Below, piece after piece: positions 1-9,473 of a stretch of 64,000 nucleotides of DNA. The position numbers and the translations under genes were made by a program. The stretch lies in contig CAVTWI010000001.1 in the NCBI GenBank assembly GCA_963738345.1, positions 62,001-126,000 on the forward strand. The letters are read 5' to 3'. The notes under the pieces were generated by a model. The model ran no database searches. It saw only the letters and a program-made list of their open reading frames with translations, and was not told the origin of the DNA. The DNA is from Bog-159 sp963738345. GTDB taxonomy: Bacteria; Acidobacteriota; Terriglobia; Bryobacterales; Bryobacteraceae. Positions within the stretch are counted from its first letter, which is position 1. Every line of letters begins with the position of its first letter.

Positions 1-1
1 G

Positions 2-409
2 TTCCACTATGTTTATGGGCTCGATCCGCGGCGCCAATGGTACATCCAGGTGGGGAACCAATCATTCGCCGCACAGCCCCTGATCGAGGCACAGAATGCG
101 CATGGCGTGGGGGCGCCTGGCCACTGGTCGGTGACGACCGCCGGCTTGAACTGGATCTACGATCAGCCGGTGACGGCCGCGCCGGCGAATGCGGTGACCA
201 TTCCGGTGCCGATCCGGCCGCTGATGACCAACGAACAGATCGTGAATCTTCCGGGATCGCCATTCAACCCGGGGGGCAGTTGGGTGGTTGAGCGCACGGA
301 TTTGTCACCCGCGCCGGTGGCGGAAACCAGCGATCAGCAATTTGCCGATTTGAAGGCGATGCTGGCGGAGATGCAAGCGACTTTGAATGCTTTGGCAGCA
401 AAGCAATAG
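2..409 (+). CDS. Hypothetical protein, 5' end outside the window
   Basis: The reading frame is open from the first bases of the window, so only the last ~135 residues are visible. They contain a Trp/Tyr-rich segment (RRQWYIQVGNQSF), a proline-rich stretch around IPVPIRPLMTNEQI, and a short helical tail (DQQFADLKAMLAEMQ) that could pair as a coiled coil. An internal GTG at position 50 is not convincing as a start, because the frame continues upstream with sensible protein sequence. No family recognised. The next gene follows after 23 bases with its own strong ribosome site, so the two may share a transcript. Confidence 0.55.
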   Translation, partial: FHYVYGLDPRRQWYIQVGNQSFAAQPLIEAQNAHGVGAPGHWSVTTAGLNWIYDQPVTAAPANAVTIPVPIRPLMTNEQIVNLPGSPFNPGGSWVVERTDLSPAPVAETSDQQFADLKAMLAEMQATLNALAAKQ

Positions 410-432
410 ATTCGAATTCAAGGAGAAAGCAT

Positions 433-672
433 ATGGCAACAATTTCAATTGCGACGCCATCGGTTAGTTCGACGGCGGCCCTTATCGTGGCAGTCCCATC
501 CGATCCGGCCAGCGCTGCGGCATTTGCGGCGGGTAACCTCTTCGTATTTCTATGCACTCCCGTAGGGCAGACTATCGCCGGCGATGCGGCAACTGCGGGC
601 AAGGCTGTCGGGGATGTGGTGAAAGGCTTGGCGCAGGACGTGATCAACATTTTTCGCGGCATCCACCTGTAG
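433..672 (+). CDS. Small hydrophobic, Ala/Val-rich protein (79 aa)
   Basis: An ATG preceded at ideal distance by AAGGAG (420-425) makes the start convincing. The protein is rich in Ala, Val and Gly with few charges. It has a hydrophobic central segment (AAAFAAGNLFVFLC) followed by an amphipathic stretch (AGKAVGDVVKGLAQDV). There is no typical N-terminal signal peptide. Composition recalls small membrane-active or structural peptides, but no family is recognised and no function is claimed. It lies directly behind the truncated gene at the window edge, probably in the same operon. Its expression signal is as strong as that of the 48.7-50.4 kb gene. Confidence 0.55.
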   Translation: MATISIATPSVSSTAALIVAVPSDPASAAAFAAGNLFVFLCTPVGQTIAGDAATAGKAVGDVVKGLAQDVINIFRGIHL

Positions 673-753
673 CCGTTTCTCCGAAATTGATCGGGGGCAG
701 TCTGGTGAGGCTGTCCTCGATTAACTTGTAACGCGCCGGCCCTGGTCCGCGCC

Positions 754-759
754 TATAAT
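754..759 (+). promoter_or_regulatory. Putative -10 hexamer TATAAT
   Basis: A perfect TATAAT lies 20 bases before the GTG start of the 780-1331 gene. The nearest TTG-like -35 (TTGTAA, 726-731) is 22 bases away, which is longer than usual, so the -35 assignment is weak. Confidence 0.35.
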
Positions 760-779
760 GGATTAACGCTTCAGGAAAC

Positions 780-1331
780 GTGAGACTCGCAATACTATTT
801 CTATCGGTGGTGTGTCCGCTGATCGAGGCGGCGGAGCCCCCGCTGCAGCCCGTGACGGTCTGCGAGATCATGCAGGATCTCGCGGCTTATGACGGTAAAG
901 TAGTGGCGGTGGTGGGCCGGTTTTCATCGCGGCAGAGCGGACGCTGGCTCGGCGAACAGAAATGTGCACGCAAGTTGGTGATCGGCGACCAGGAATGGCC
1001 TAACGCATTTTGGATTACTTACGATCCTGCCGATGCACCGAAGCCGCCCGCCGTATTAGCGGTCGATGCTCCGCTGCTTTCACAAAAGCTACGCGCGGTA
1101 AAAGTAGGGACATCGCTGACGAAACTGCGCTTTGGTAGCGGGGACGTCGATAGCTGGGCGGTAGTTTACGGGCGTGTAGAAACTCGTAAGGATTTAGTTA
1201 CGGTAACCGCCACGGGCGCACGGAAGAACGGATTCGGCTATGGCGAGTCCTCTCCCGCGCGCCTGGTATGCCATGGCGATGCGATGGTGATTATGCTCGA
1301 CGAAGACGCTACGACGCCCGCTTCGCGATAA
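780..1331 (+). CDS. Hypothetical exported protein
   Basis: The 183-aa product begins at GTG with a short Sec-type signal (LAILFLSVVCPLIEAAE, cleavage probably after EAA). The mature part contains VVAVVGRFSSRQSGRW and VYGRVETRKDLVTV, which read like beta-strands of a small OB-fold or similar barrel. Three cysteines remain after the signal, near residues 47, 62 and ~163 of the precursor. No family is recognised with confidence. It ends in a 23-bp tail-to-tail overlap with the gene on the other strand. A TATAAT hexamer 20 bases upstream may drive it. Confidence 0.6.
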   Translation: MRLAILFLSVVCPLIEAAEPPLQPVTVCEIMQDLAAYDGKVVAVVGRFSSRQSGRWLGEQKCARKLVIGDQEWPNAFWITYDPADAPKPPAVLAVDAPLLSQKLRAVKVGTSLTKLRFGSGDVDSWAVVYGRVETRKDLVTVTATGARKNGFGYGESSPARLVCHGDAMVIMLDEDATTPASR

Positions 1332-1695
1332 ACTCTTGTCCCTCTCCCTGGCCCCCTTGACGCATCCTGACGAACTTGATCTGGTCGCCGGAAATGGTTC
1401 CCTTGTAGATCAGTTTGACGGAATTACCGTTAAACTCCATGGTTTGCGTGAAAGAGATTTGGTCACCGTCAATTTTGCCATCGGAAATAGGCATTTCGCC
1501 CATCCGCCCGCTGACCGTACCGGTCAGCGTATTGCCGTCAGCCTTGAGATTGAAGGTAGCTTCGCGCGTCTGCCCGCCACGTCCGGGCATCTGCGCAGTC
1601 CATTTGCCGCTCACATCCGCAGCCATAGCCGCGAGTGAGAGCAATCCGATAAGAAAGCCTGTGGTCATTAATTTCCGCATGCTGAAAAGGCGCAT
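1309..1695 (-). CDS. Small exported beta-rich protein
   Basis: A Sec signal peptide (LMTTGFLIGLLSLAAMAA) is followed by about 100 residues of alternating polar and hydrophobic strands (GKWTAQMPG, NTLTGTVSG, IDGDQISFTQ, KLIYKGTISGDQIKF). Such small proteins occur frequently in Acidobacteriota and look like one-domain lipocalin-like or glycan-binding barrels. That reading is from pattern only. The true start may be the internal ATG at 1680 (MRKLMTTG), which gives a more typical signal peptide. It is convergent with the upstream plus-strand gene and overlaps it by 23 bp. Confidence 0.6.
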   Translation of the reverse strand: MRLFSMRKLMTTGFLIGLLSLAAMAADVSGKWTAQMPGRGGQTREATFNLKADGNTLTGTVSGRMGEMPISDGKIDGDQISFTQTMEFNGNSVKLIYKGTISGDQIKFVRMRQGGQGEGQEFIAKRAS

Positions 1696-1799
1696 GCGAA
1701 GCCCCGAATGTTACTCTCCCGCAATGGTTTACAATGTCTTAACAGGTAACGACGGAGGGTTTTCAGTCGTCCTTGTTACTTGAGGCATTTGGATAATTT

Positions 1800-4700
1800 G
1801 CCCTTGTATCGTTTACTCACTCCAACTCTGGCATTACTACCGCGGCGGGCCTGTGCGCGCAAAGCGGTATGGTCAAATCAGCCAACCAGCCTATTCCCGG
1901 CGCCACGGTGACTGCCACAATCGGTGACCAGAAGATAGTTACTACTACCGACCAGAGCGGGCCACTATGCTTTCACTGGAGTTCCCGCCGGCGATTGCTC
2001 GATAGAAGTGCGCATGTTCGGTTTCGACGCGGTCACCAAGAAGGCTAGCTGCGCGGCAACGGCGAAGGTCGATTTCGCGCTGTAAATGCAGGAGTCGCCC
2101 ATGATGCAACGGATGGCCCGCATGGGCGGCGCGCAGCGCGCACCGGCGAATCCGCTTGAATCGCAATTGCAAAGCGAAATCAGCGCGCCGGAGACGCCCG
2201 CGACAGCGGCCGCGACGCCGGCCGGCGGACGGCCAGAACAGCAGCGAAGCCTTCCAGGTATCCGGCAGCCTGAGCCAGGGCCTGGCGCCAAAATGCGGCA
2301 GCCCGATTTCGTCATGATGATGGGCGGCCCGGGTGGTCCGGGCGGTCCGATGGCGGACATGGGGCAGGGTGCTCCGGGCGGTGGCGGTTTCGGCGGCAAG
2401 GGCGGAGGCGGGTTCGGACGGACCGGGGGGGGGCGGCTTTGGCGGCCCGGAGGCGGCGGTTTTCGGCGGACGCGGTGGCGGCCAGGGTGGTCCAGCGCGG
2501 CAATCGACGGCAGGGGCAGGGCCAGCGCGGACCGGGCGCGCAGTTCGGCAATCGCCGCGGTCCTACCCAGATCCACGGCATGGCGTTTATGACTCTGGCC
2601 AATTCGGCCGTGAATGCCAAACCTTTTTCCATTACTGGCAAGCGAGGTTCCGCAACCGCTTATGCCAGCAGCCGCTTCGGATTTCTTGCTGGGCGGCCCG
2701 CTGGTGATTCCCAAGATCGTAAAAGATACTTCCACATTTTTTTATTTGAACTATACCGGCACGCGTTCGCGCCAGCCGTACGCCGCAGTGGAGACCGTTC
2801 CCACCGCGCACGAACGCGCCGGGGACTTCTCGCAAGTGTTGCAGACTTCCGGCCCGGTGCAGATCTTCGCTCCGGGGACCAACGCCCTTCCCCAATAACT
2901 AGATTCCGGCAATCTGATCTGAATCCGATTGCCGCCAGCCTGCTGCAGTTATTATCCCGCTGCCCAATCAGCCCGGCTTGGTGAACAACTATCAATACCT
3001 GGCATCCCCGCCCAATAACACGCGATAACTTGAACGGCCGCGTGATGCGGAATGTCGGCGAAGAGAGACCGGCTGGCTTACCACCTCTCTTACCAGCGGC
3101 GCGACGGCGACAATCGCCCAGCCCTTCGCTTTCTTCGACACCGTGAGCGGCTACGGCATCAAGACCGATCTCACTTGGACGCATAATTTCTCGCCGACCA
3201 CGATTCTGAGCTCACGCGTGGCGTTCAACCGCAACCGCAGCGAAACCACTCCCTTCTTTCGCCTATGGACCGATGTCGCCGCGGAGTTGGGGATCGCAGG
3301 CACATCCTCAAATCCGGTGGACTTACGGTCCGCCGAACTTGAACTTCACGAACTTACGGCTCGCTGAGCGATGCGAACCCGGTGCTGACGCGCAACCAGA
3401 GCCAAAACGTGACCGAAAGCGTGATTCTTTCGCGGGGCAAGCACACGCTCACGCTCGGCATGCAATACGGGCGCAACGATTTCAGCACCGAGACCCAGCA
3501 GAACGGACGCGGTACTTTCAACTTCACCGGCGAGGCTACCAGCCAGTTCGGCGCTAATGGCATGCCGGTCCAGGGACACGGGTCTGGATTTCGCCGATTT
3601 CCTGCTGGGCTTGCCGCAATCCGCTTCGATCCAATATAGCCCGGCGATGTACTTCTCGCAGAATATCTTGGAACGGTTATGTGGTGGACGATTGGAAAGT
3701 GGGCGCCAACCTGACCGTGAACCTGGGCGTGCGCTACGAATTTTTCGCGCCGCTGCAGGAAAAGTACAACGAGATGGCGAATCTGGATATCGCCCCGGGC
3801 TTTGCCAATGTGGCGGTGGTTGCGCCTACGGTGCCGGGGCCTTACTCCGGGATGCGTTTCCCGCGGGGCTGATCAATCCCGACTACCGCAATTTCTCGCC
3901 GCGCCTGGGCCTTTCTTGGAAGGTGCCGTTCATCAAGCGCTCCACCATCGTGCGCGCCGGCTATGGCATCTATTACAACGGCCAGGCTTACATTCCGTTC
4001 GGACTGAAATTGGCGCAGCAGCCGCAGCCCGCGGGCCTGCCGCCCTTCGCCGTTTCCGAGAGCGTCAACACCAGCCCCGCCGTTCCGCTGACTCTGGCGG
4101 ATGGACTGGTGGCGGTGTCTCCGCTCGCGATCACGAATACCTTTGCGGTCGATCGCTACTATCGCACGCCTTACGCGCAGACCTGGAACCTCACCATCCA
4201 GCACGATCTGGGCAGAGGCTTCTTTATGGAAGTGGGCTACCTGGGCACCAAGGGAACGCGGCTGGACGTGTTGACTTTGCCGAATGAAGGCCCGCCTGGA
4301 ACCTCGCTGCAATCCGGGACGCAACTTGCCAACGCAACAGGATTCATTTACGATTCGCCCGTGGGCGATTCCACTTACAATGCTCTGCAGACGCACTTGA
4401 TGCGCCGCTTCCGCGGGGGCATCTCGATGAATGCGCGGTACACCTTTTCTAAGTCCATCGACGATGCCTCCAGCTTCGGGGGAGTCGGCGGCACGGTGGC
4501 GCAGAATTGGCTGGATCTGGCCGCCGAACGCGGCTTATCGAGCTTCAATCGCACCAACGTGTTCAACATGAGCTGGGTTTATACCTCGCCCTTCGGCAAT
4601 CCGAATTCGCGCTATTTGCGTCGAGCGGCTGGGCCGGCCGTCTGCTGCGGAATTGGTCGTTGAGCGGTGGCGTAACCGCCGAAAGCGGCACGCCGCTGAC

Positions 4701-5096
4701 GGCGCGCGTGCTGGGCAAACGGAAGTCGCTGGCGCAGACTGGCGGCGTGGGCAGCGAGCGCGCCGATGCTACGGGCGCGCCGGTGAATACCGGCGTCGGG
4801 CTTCTTCAATCTGGCGGCATTTACGCGTACCGCCCACGGGACAGTTTGGCAATGCCGGGCGCAATACCATTCCGGGCCCGAACCTGGTATCGGTGAACGC
4901 CGCGTTCGGCACGGTCGTTCCAGTTTGGCGATACGCGGCGCCGTCTGGAGTTTCGCGCGGAAGCCAATAACATTTTGAATCAGGTCGACTTTACACGAAT
5001 TTGGGGACGGTGGTGAATGCCGTCGAACTACGGTCTGCCGATCTCCGGCTGCAGGCATGCGTATCACTCGACATCGTCATGAGGTTCCGGTTTTGA
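1800..5096 (+). pseudogene. Oar-like TonB-dependent receptor, multiply disrupted
   Basis: Conceptual translation across frames gives the standard acidobacterial receptor. It starts with a carboxypeptidase-regulatory-like domain (ATVTATIGDQKIVTTTDQSG, ~1890-1960). A Gly/Pro-rich linker (2300-2480), the plug-like motif NAKPFSITG (~2615) and FFYLNYTGTRSR (~2740) follow, then barrel strands to a C-terminal MRFRF at the stop (5094-5096), a typical outer-membrane barrel ending. The frame changes many times (for example near 1961, 2430, 2500, 2690, 3370, 3570, 3670 and 4620), and an in-frame TAA sits at 2083-2085. One shift is at a G9 tract (2425-2433). Such receptors import or bind large substrates at the outer membrane. 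The TGA overlaps the TTG start of the next gene. Confidence 0.75.
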
Positions 5097-7286
5097 AATA
5101 TCTGGCAATCGTATTGACGGCGGCCCTGCTGGCCAGCCAACTGAGTTCCCAGCAGATGGCGACATTCTCTACCACGGCGAACGTGGTGGTGGTGAACGTG
5201 ACAGTGACCAGCCGCGACGGCAAGTCTATCGGCAGCCTGACTAAGGGCGATTTCCTGCTGTACGAAGACGGCAAACTGCAGACGCTGCAAAGCTGCGAGC
5301 TGCAGAAGATTGAGAGTCGAAGCCGCTCGAGCCCATCTTGCCGGCCAAAACTCTGCAGACCCGCGAGGCGCCTAAGCCCGCTCCGACCCCGGCGCCCGCG
5401 CCCGACACCCGCCAAGGCTCCGGATCTGCGCGATCGCCGGCTGATTGTGATGTTGTTCGATGTCTCGTCCATGCAGCCGCAGGAGCAGATCCGCGCCGTG
5501 GACGCCGCCATCAAGTTCCTGGCCACCCAGATGACCACCAGCGATATGGTTTCGATCATGACTTTCGGAACCGAGTTGAAGACGGTTCTCGATTTCACCG
5601 CCGATCGCGACCAGTTGATTTCCACGCTGCACTCTTTTCACGTCGGCGAATCGAGCGAACTGGTCGACGCAGGCGGACACCGGCGCCGATTCGCAGGATA
5701 TCAGCGGATCGTTCGTCGCCGACGAGACCGAATTCAATATCTTCAATTCGGACCGCAAGCTGGCGGCGCTCGAAGATGCGGCGCGACGCCTGGCGCACTA
5801 TCCGGAAAAGAAAGCCCTGGTCTACATTTCGAGCGGCATTCAGAAGACGGGTGTCGATAACCAGTCGCAACTTCAGGCAACCGTAAACGCCGCCATCCGC
5901 GCCAACGTGGCCTTTTACCCGATCGATGCGCGCGGCCTGATGGCCAGCGCCCCCGCAGGTGACGCCAGCACGGCGGCTTCGGTGGGCACCAATCTCTATA
6001 GCGGGTCGGCCCAGCAATCCATGATGGATAGCTTCCACAATACACAGGAAACGCTGGACACCCTGGCCGCCGATACGGGAGGCAAAGCGCTGCTCGATTC
6101 GAACGATCTGACGCTGGGCATGACGCAGGTTCAGAAAGATATCAGCAGCTATTACATGCTCACGTATGCGAGCTCCAATGCCGCGCAGGATGGCAAGTAC
6201 CGCCGTATTCAAGTGAAACTGGCGCCGAAATCGGGCGATTTGAAAGCCAAGTTGGATTACCGGCAGGGTTACTACGGCCCCACTACCTTCGCCAAGATGA
6301 CCGGCACCAATAAAGAAGCGCAGTTGCAGGAAGCCTTGCAGAGCGATAATCCTGTTACTGATCTGCCCATCGCGGTAGAGGTGGATTACTTCCGCCTCGC
6401 GAAGGCCAAATACTTCGTGCCCATCACCGTACGCATTCCGGGCTCGGCACTTGCATTCCAAAGCAAGGGCGCCAAAGCTGCTACCGAACTCGATTTCATC
6501 GGCGAGATATTGGACGCGCGCGGCCGCCAGGCTTCCGTAGTTCGCGACACTATCCCGCTCAAGGTGGCTGCCACCACGGCCGGCGAGGTGACGCGTAAGC
6601 AGATTCAATACGACACTGGCTTTACGTTGGGACCCGGCAAGTATACTCTGAAATTCGTGGCGCGAGAGAACGGTGAAGGCAAGGCCGGAACTTTCGAATC
6701 TCCCTTCGTGATTCCCGATCTGGGCTCTGGCAGCGCGCTGCGGCTCAGTTCCGTAATCTTAAGCAACCAGGTGCAGGCGGTGAAAGAACAGATTGCGGGC
6801 GCCAAGAATAGCAAGAAACTGGTAGCCGAAGATCCGCTGATCGACGAAGCCGGGGACAAGATCATGCCCAATGTGACGCGTGTCTTCCGGCCCGCGCAGA
6901 AATTGTCGGTGTATCTGGAATTGTACGACCCCGGTGTGATGCAGTTCCCTGGGCAGGGTCAGGGCGGCGGTCAAGGTCAGGCGCAGGCTGGTGAACTCGC
7001 CAGCGTCACGGCGACAGTGGCGTTTTATCAGGGCGACAAAAAAGTGTTGGAGACGGCTGCGGTGCGGGTCAACCGGACCAATGCCAAGCGTCCCGGCGTG
7101 ATTCCTTTGCGGCTGCAGACCGTACTGAAAGGTCTACCCGCGGGGCAGTATGTCTGCCAGATTAATGTGATCGACCAACTGGGCCACAAGTTCGCGTTCC
7201 CGCGCAGTTCCATTGTGGTGCTGGCAGACGAAGCGGAAGCGAAACCGGCGGTGCCTGCCGCGGATCCGGCGCGGAAAATAGGCTAG
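5093..7286 (+). CDS. VWFA-related Acidobacterial-type protein, frameshifted
   Basis: The probable start is TTG at 5093, overlapping the receptor stop as TTGA, followed by a signal peptide (KYLAIVLTAALLASQ). The N-terminus (VVVVNVTVTSRDGKSIGSL, FLLYEDGK) and the von Willebrand A domain with MIDAS-like DVSSM (~5458) match the VWFA-related family first noted in Acidobacteria. The frame shifts near 5325, 5415 and 5672, and the rest is open to 7286, including YYMLTYASSN and a long C-terminal beta-rich part. Such exported proteins are thought to mediate protein-protein contacts. Coupling to a TonB receptor is common in these genomes (family knowledge). The shifts may be errors or early decay, shared with the adjoining receptor. 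Confidence 0.75.
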
Positions 7287-7296
7287 AGGGATCGCC

Positions 7297-8337
7297 GTGA
7301 GTTCTCCGCTGCCGCTTTCCGCCCTGTTGTCCCAGGCGTTAGTCGCGTATACGATTGAATTCGACAACGAGTTCGAGCAGCGGATGCCGCATCGCATCAC
7401 GAACCATGATGAGGCATCAGGTCCACAGCGCGGCCCTTGGCTTACGTCGCTAGTGATGTGGTCCAACTGCATGCGGTTTGTCAGCGAAGAAGGAATTACG
7501 GTTGCTCGCCTGGAGCAACTTGCCGGCACCTCGACCAACCTGCACGGCATGCAGCGTTGGCGATACATCGTGGTTGAACCGGGCGCGTCAGGCCTCATTC
7601 GGCCCACCAGGGCGGGACGCAGAGCGCAAGAAATCTGGGCCCCCTTATTTGGCGAAATTGAAGAGCGCTGGCGCACCCGTTTTGAGGAGGGCGCATTTGA
7701 CCGGCTGCGGAAATCTCTGGAGGCGCTGGTCCAGCAGTTCGATTTCGGGTTGCCCGACTGTCTGCCTATCCTAGGCTACGGGTTATTCAGCCGGGTAAAA
7801 CTAATGCCCAAACCGGCAGGTTCGCCGGACCTCACACTGGCTACCCTTTTATCCAAATCGCTGCTGGCATTCGCTATCGAATTCGAACGGAAATCGATTG
7901 TGTCGCTGGCCATCGGCGCCAATGTTTTGCGGATGCTGACGAAACAAGGCGTGCGCGTGCGAGACCTGCCGCGCTTATCCGGCGTTTCGAAAGAAGCGAT
8001 GGCGATGGCGTTGGGATACCTGCAGAAACGTGAGTTGATCGTCATCGGGCCGGATCCCGAAGGCAGCCGAAACAAAATCGTCGCTCTCACCTCAGCGGGG
8101 ATCGACGCTCAAACCGCGTACCGTAGGTCGCTCGCCGCTATCGAGAAACGTTGGGAGGCGCGGTTCGGTTTAGACACAATCCATAACTTGAGGGAATCCA
8201 TAGAGGGGATCGCCGGGAAGTTGTTTCTGGGGTTGGAACCGTATCCCGGAGGATGGCGGGCATCCGTACCCAAACCCGGCACACTGCCCCACTATCCGAT
8301 GGTGCTGCACCGGGGCGGGTACCCGGACGGCAGTTAA
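7297..8337 (+). CDS. Duplicated MarR-like winged-helix protein
   Basis: A GTG start lies 10 bases behind the VWFA stop. The 346-aa protein is an internal duplication. The halves begin ALLSQALVAYTIEFDNEFE (residue ~8) and TLLSKSLLAFAIEFERK (~185), each followed by a winged-helix-like segment and by an E(E/K)RW(R/E)(T/A)RF helix. The second half keeps the clearer DNA-binding pattern (RDLPRLSGVSKEAMAMALGYL, then a wing and VALTSAG), typical of MarR regulators. The first half is more divergent and contains a Trp-rich recognition area. A single-chain pseudo-dimer is the inferred architecture, with unknown target. Confidence 0.65.
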   Translation: MSSPLPLSALLSQALVAYTIEFDNEFEQRMPHRITNHDEASGPQRGPWLTSLVMWSNCMRFVSEEGITVARLEQLAGTSTNLHGMQRWRYIVVEPGASGLIRPTRAGRRAQEIWAPLFGEIEERWRTRFEEGAFDRLRKSLEALVQQFDFGLPDCLPILGYGLFSRVKLMPKPAGSPDLTLATLLSKSLLAFAIEFERKSIVSLAIGANVLRMLTKQGVRVRDLPRLSGVSKEAMAMALGYLQKRELIVIGPDPEGSRNKIVALTSAGIDAQTAYRRSLAAIEKRWEARFGLDTIHNLRESIEGIAGKLFLGLEPYPGGWRASVPKPGTLPHYPMVLHRGGYPDGS

Positions 8338-8375
8338 AGGGAACCGGATTGCGCTTTTATACGACAATAGACTAT

Positions 8376-9473
8376 ATGAAGTTATGCCGCATCGCTGCTA
8401 TTTATGTGATGTGCTTGGGCGTTCTGGCTGGTTCCGGCTATACGGTTGAGCAGATCAAGCAGTTTATTAAATCCGCGATTGAGCTCAAGAATCCGGACAA
8501 GGAAGTCGCCGAAACACTGCGCAAGATGAAACTGTCGGAGCGCTTGGACCTGGATACCGTGGAGTCGCTGCAAGGTGAAGGCGCGGGTCCCAAGACGGTG
8601 GCGGTACTGAAGGCAATGGCCACCGAGTCGGCCACGCTCCCGGTTTCGCGGCCGCCCGCGCCGAAAGCCGCCTATGTTCCGCCTCCCCCCCCATCCTCGG
8701 AGGAGCAGGCCAAGCTTCTGGATGAAGTGCGCGATTACGCGATCAACTATACCAAGCGGCTTCCCGATTTCATCTGCCTGGAACAGACGCGCCGCTACGT
8801 GGACACTACTGGGCGGGAGTCCTGGCGCCAGGCCGATATCCTAACCGCGAAGCTCAGTTATTTCAACCAGCGCGAAGATTACAAGCTGCTCTCGCAGAAT
8901 GACCGGGTGATCACAGATCAATCATATGCATCCGTGGGCGGCGCTTTGTCGATGGGCGATTTCGGCACCGGCATGCGCGACATTTTCGATCCCAAGAGCC
9001 ACGCGGAATTTGCGTGGGAACGCTGGACCACGCTGCGCAATCGCCGGACCCACGTCTTCTCATTCCGGGTTCCGCTGGAATACACGAGCTACACCATTGA
9101 ATATCAGGGCGAATCCAAGGACGACGTGCAGAGGATCAAAGTCGGCTATCATGGATCGATATTTGTGGATAAGGAATACAACACCATCGTCCGCATTACC
9201 CAGGAGGCCGATAATATCCCGCCCAGTTTTCCCGTTCGCGAAGCCAAGGAAACGTTGGACTACGACTTCACCAAGATCGGCGATAGCGAATTCTTTCTAC
9301 CGCTGGTAGCGACGGTGCGCATGCACGGGGGCAGGCTGTGGACCAAGAACGAAAAGGAATTCCGGTTGTATCGCAAGTTCTCCGCCGACGCCGTGATCAA
9401 GTTCGATGGGCAGGAGTTGCCGCCGCTTCCGGACGATAAGACCAAGGAACAAGCACCGCAGCCCCCCAAGTGA
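8376..9473 (+). CDS. Hypothetical exported protein (~366 aa)
   Basis: The start is taken at ATG 8376 because it gives a clean signal peptide (LCRIAAIYVMCLGVLAGSG). Upstream in-frame codons are low-complexity and overlap the previous gene. The mature protein has a helical N-terminal part (QIKQFIKSAIELKNPDKEV) and a proline-rich linker (YVPPPPPSSE, ~residue 101). A large beta-rich C-terminal domain follows, with LPDFICLEQTRRY, DDVQRIKVGYHGSIFVD and ETLDYDFTKIGDSEFFLPL. This resembles outer-membrane lipoprotein-sorting-like folds often found in acidobacterial exported proteins, but no named family is claimed. The stop overlaps the next start (GTGA), implying translational coupling to the transporter. 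Confidence 0.6.
   Translation: MKLCRIAAIYVMCLGVLAGSGYTVEQIKQFIKSAIELKNPDKEVAETLRKMKLSERLDLDTVESLQGEGAGPKTVAVLKAMATESATLPVSRPPAPKAAYVPPPPPSSEEQAKLLDEVRDYAINYTKRLPDFICLEQTRRYVDTTGRESWRQADILTAKLSYFNQREDYKLLSQNDRVITDQSYASVGGALSMGDFGTGMRDIFDPKSHAEFAWERWTTLRNRRTHVFSFRVPLEYTSYTIEYQGESKDDVQRIKVGYHGSIFVDKEYNTIVRITQEADNIPPSFPVREAKETLDYDFTKIGDSEFFLPLVATVRMHGGRLWTKNEKEFRLYRKFSADAVIKFDGQELPPLPDDKTKEQAPQPPK

Noticed and set aside
2300..2500. Gly-rich repeats as a CRISPR or tandem-repeat array
   Set aside because: They are codon-level GGC/GGT repeats of the receptor's Gly-rich linker with no regular repeat-spacer unit.
5595..6608. 337-codon minus-strand frame opposite the VWFA gene
   Set aside because: Antisense to a recognisable VWFA protein; no start signal and no plausible protein features.
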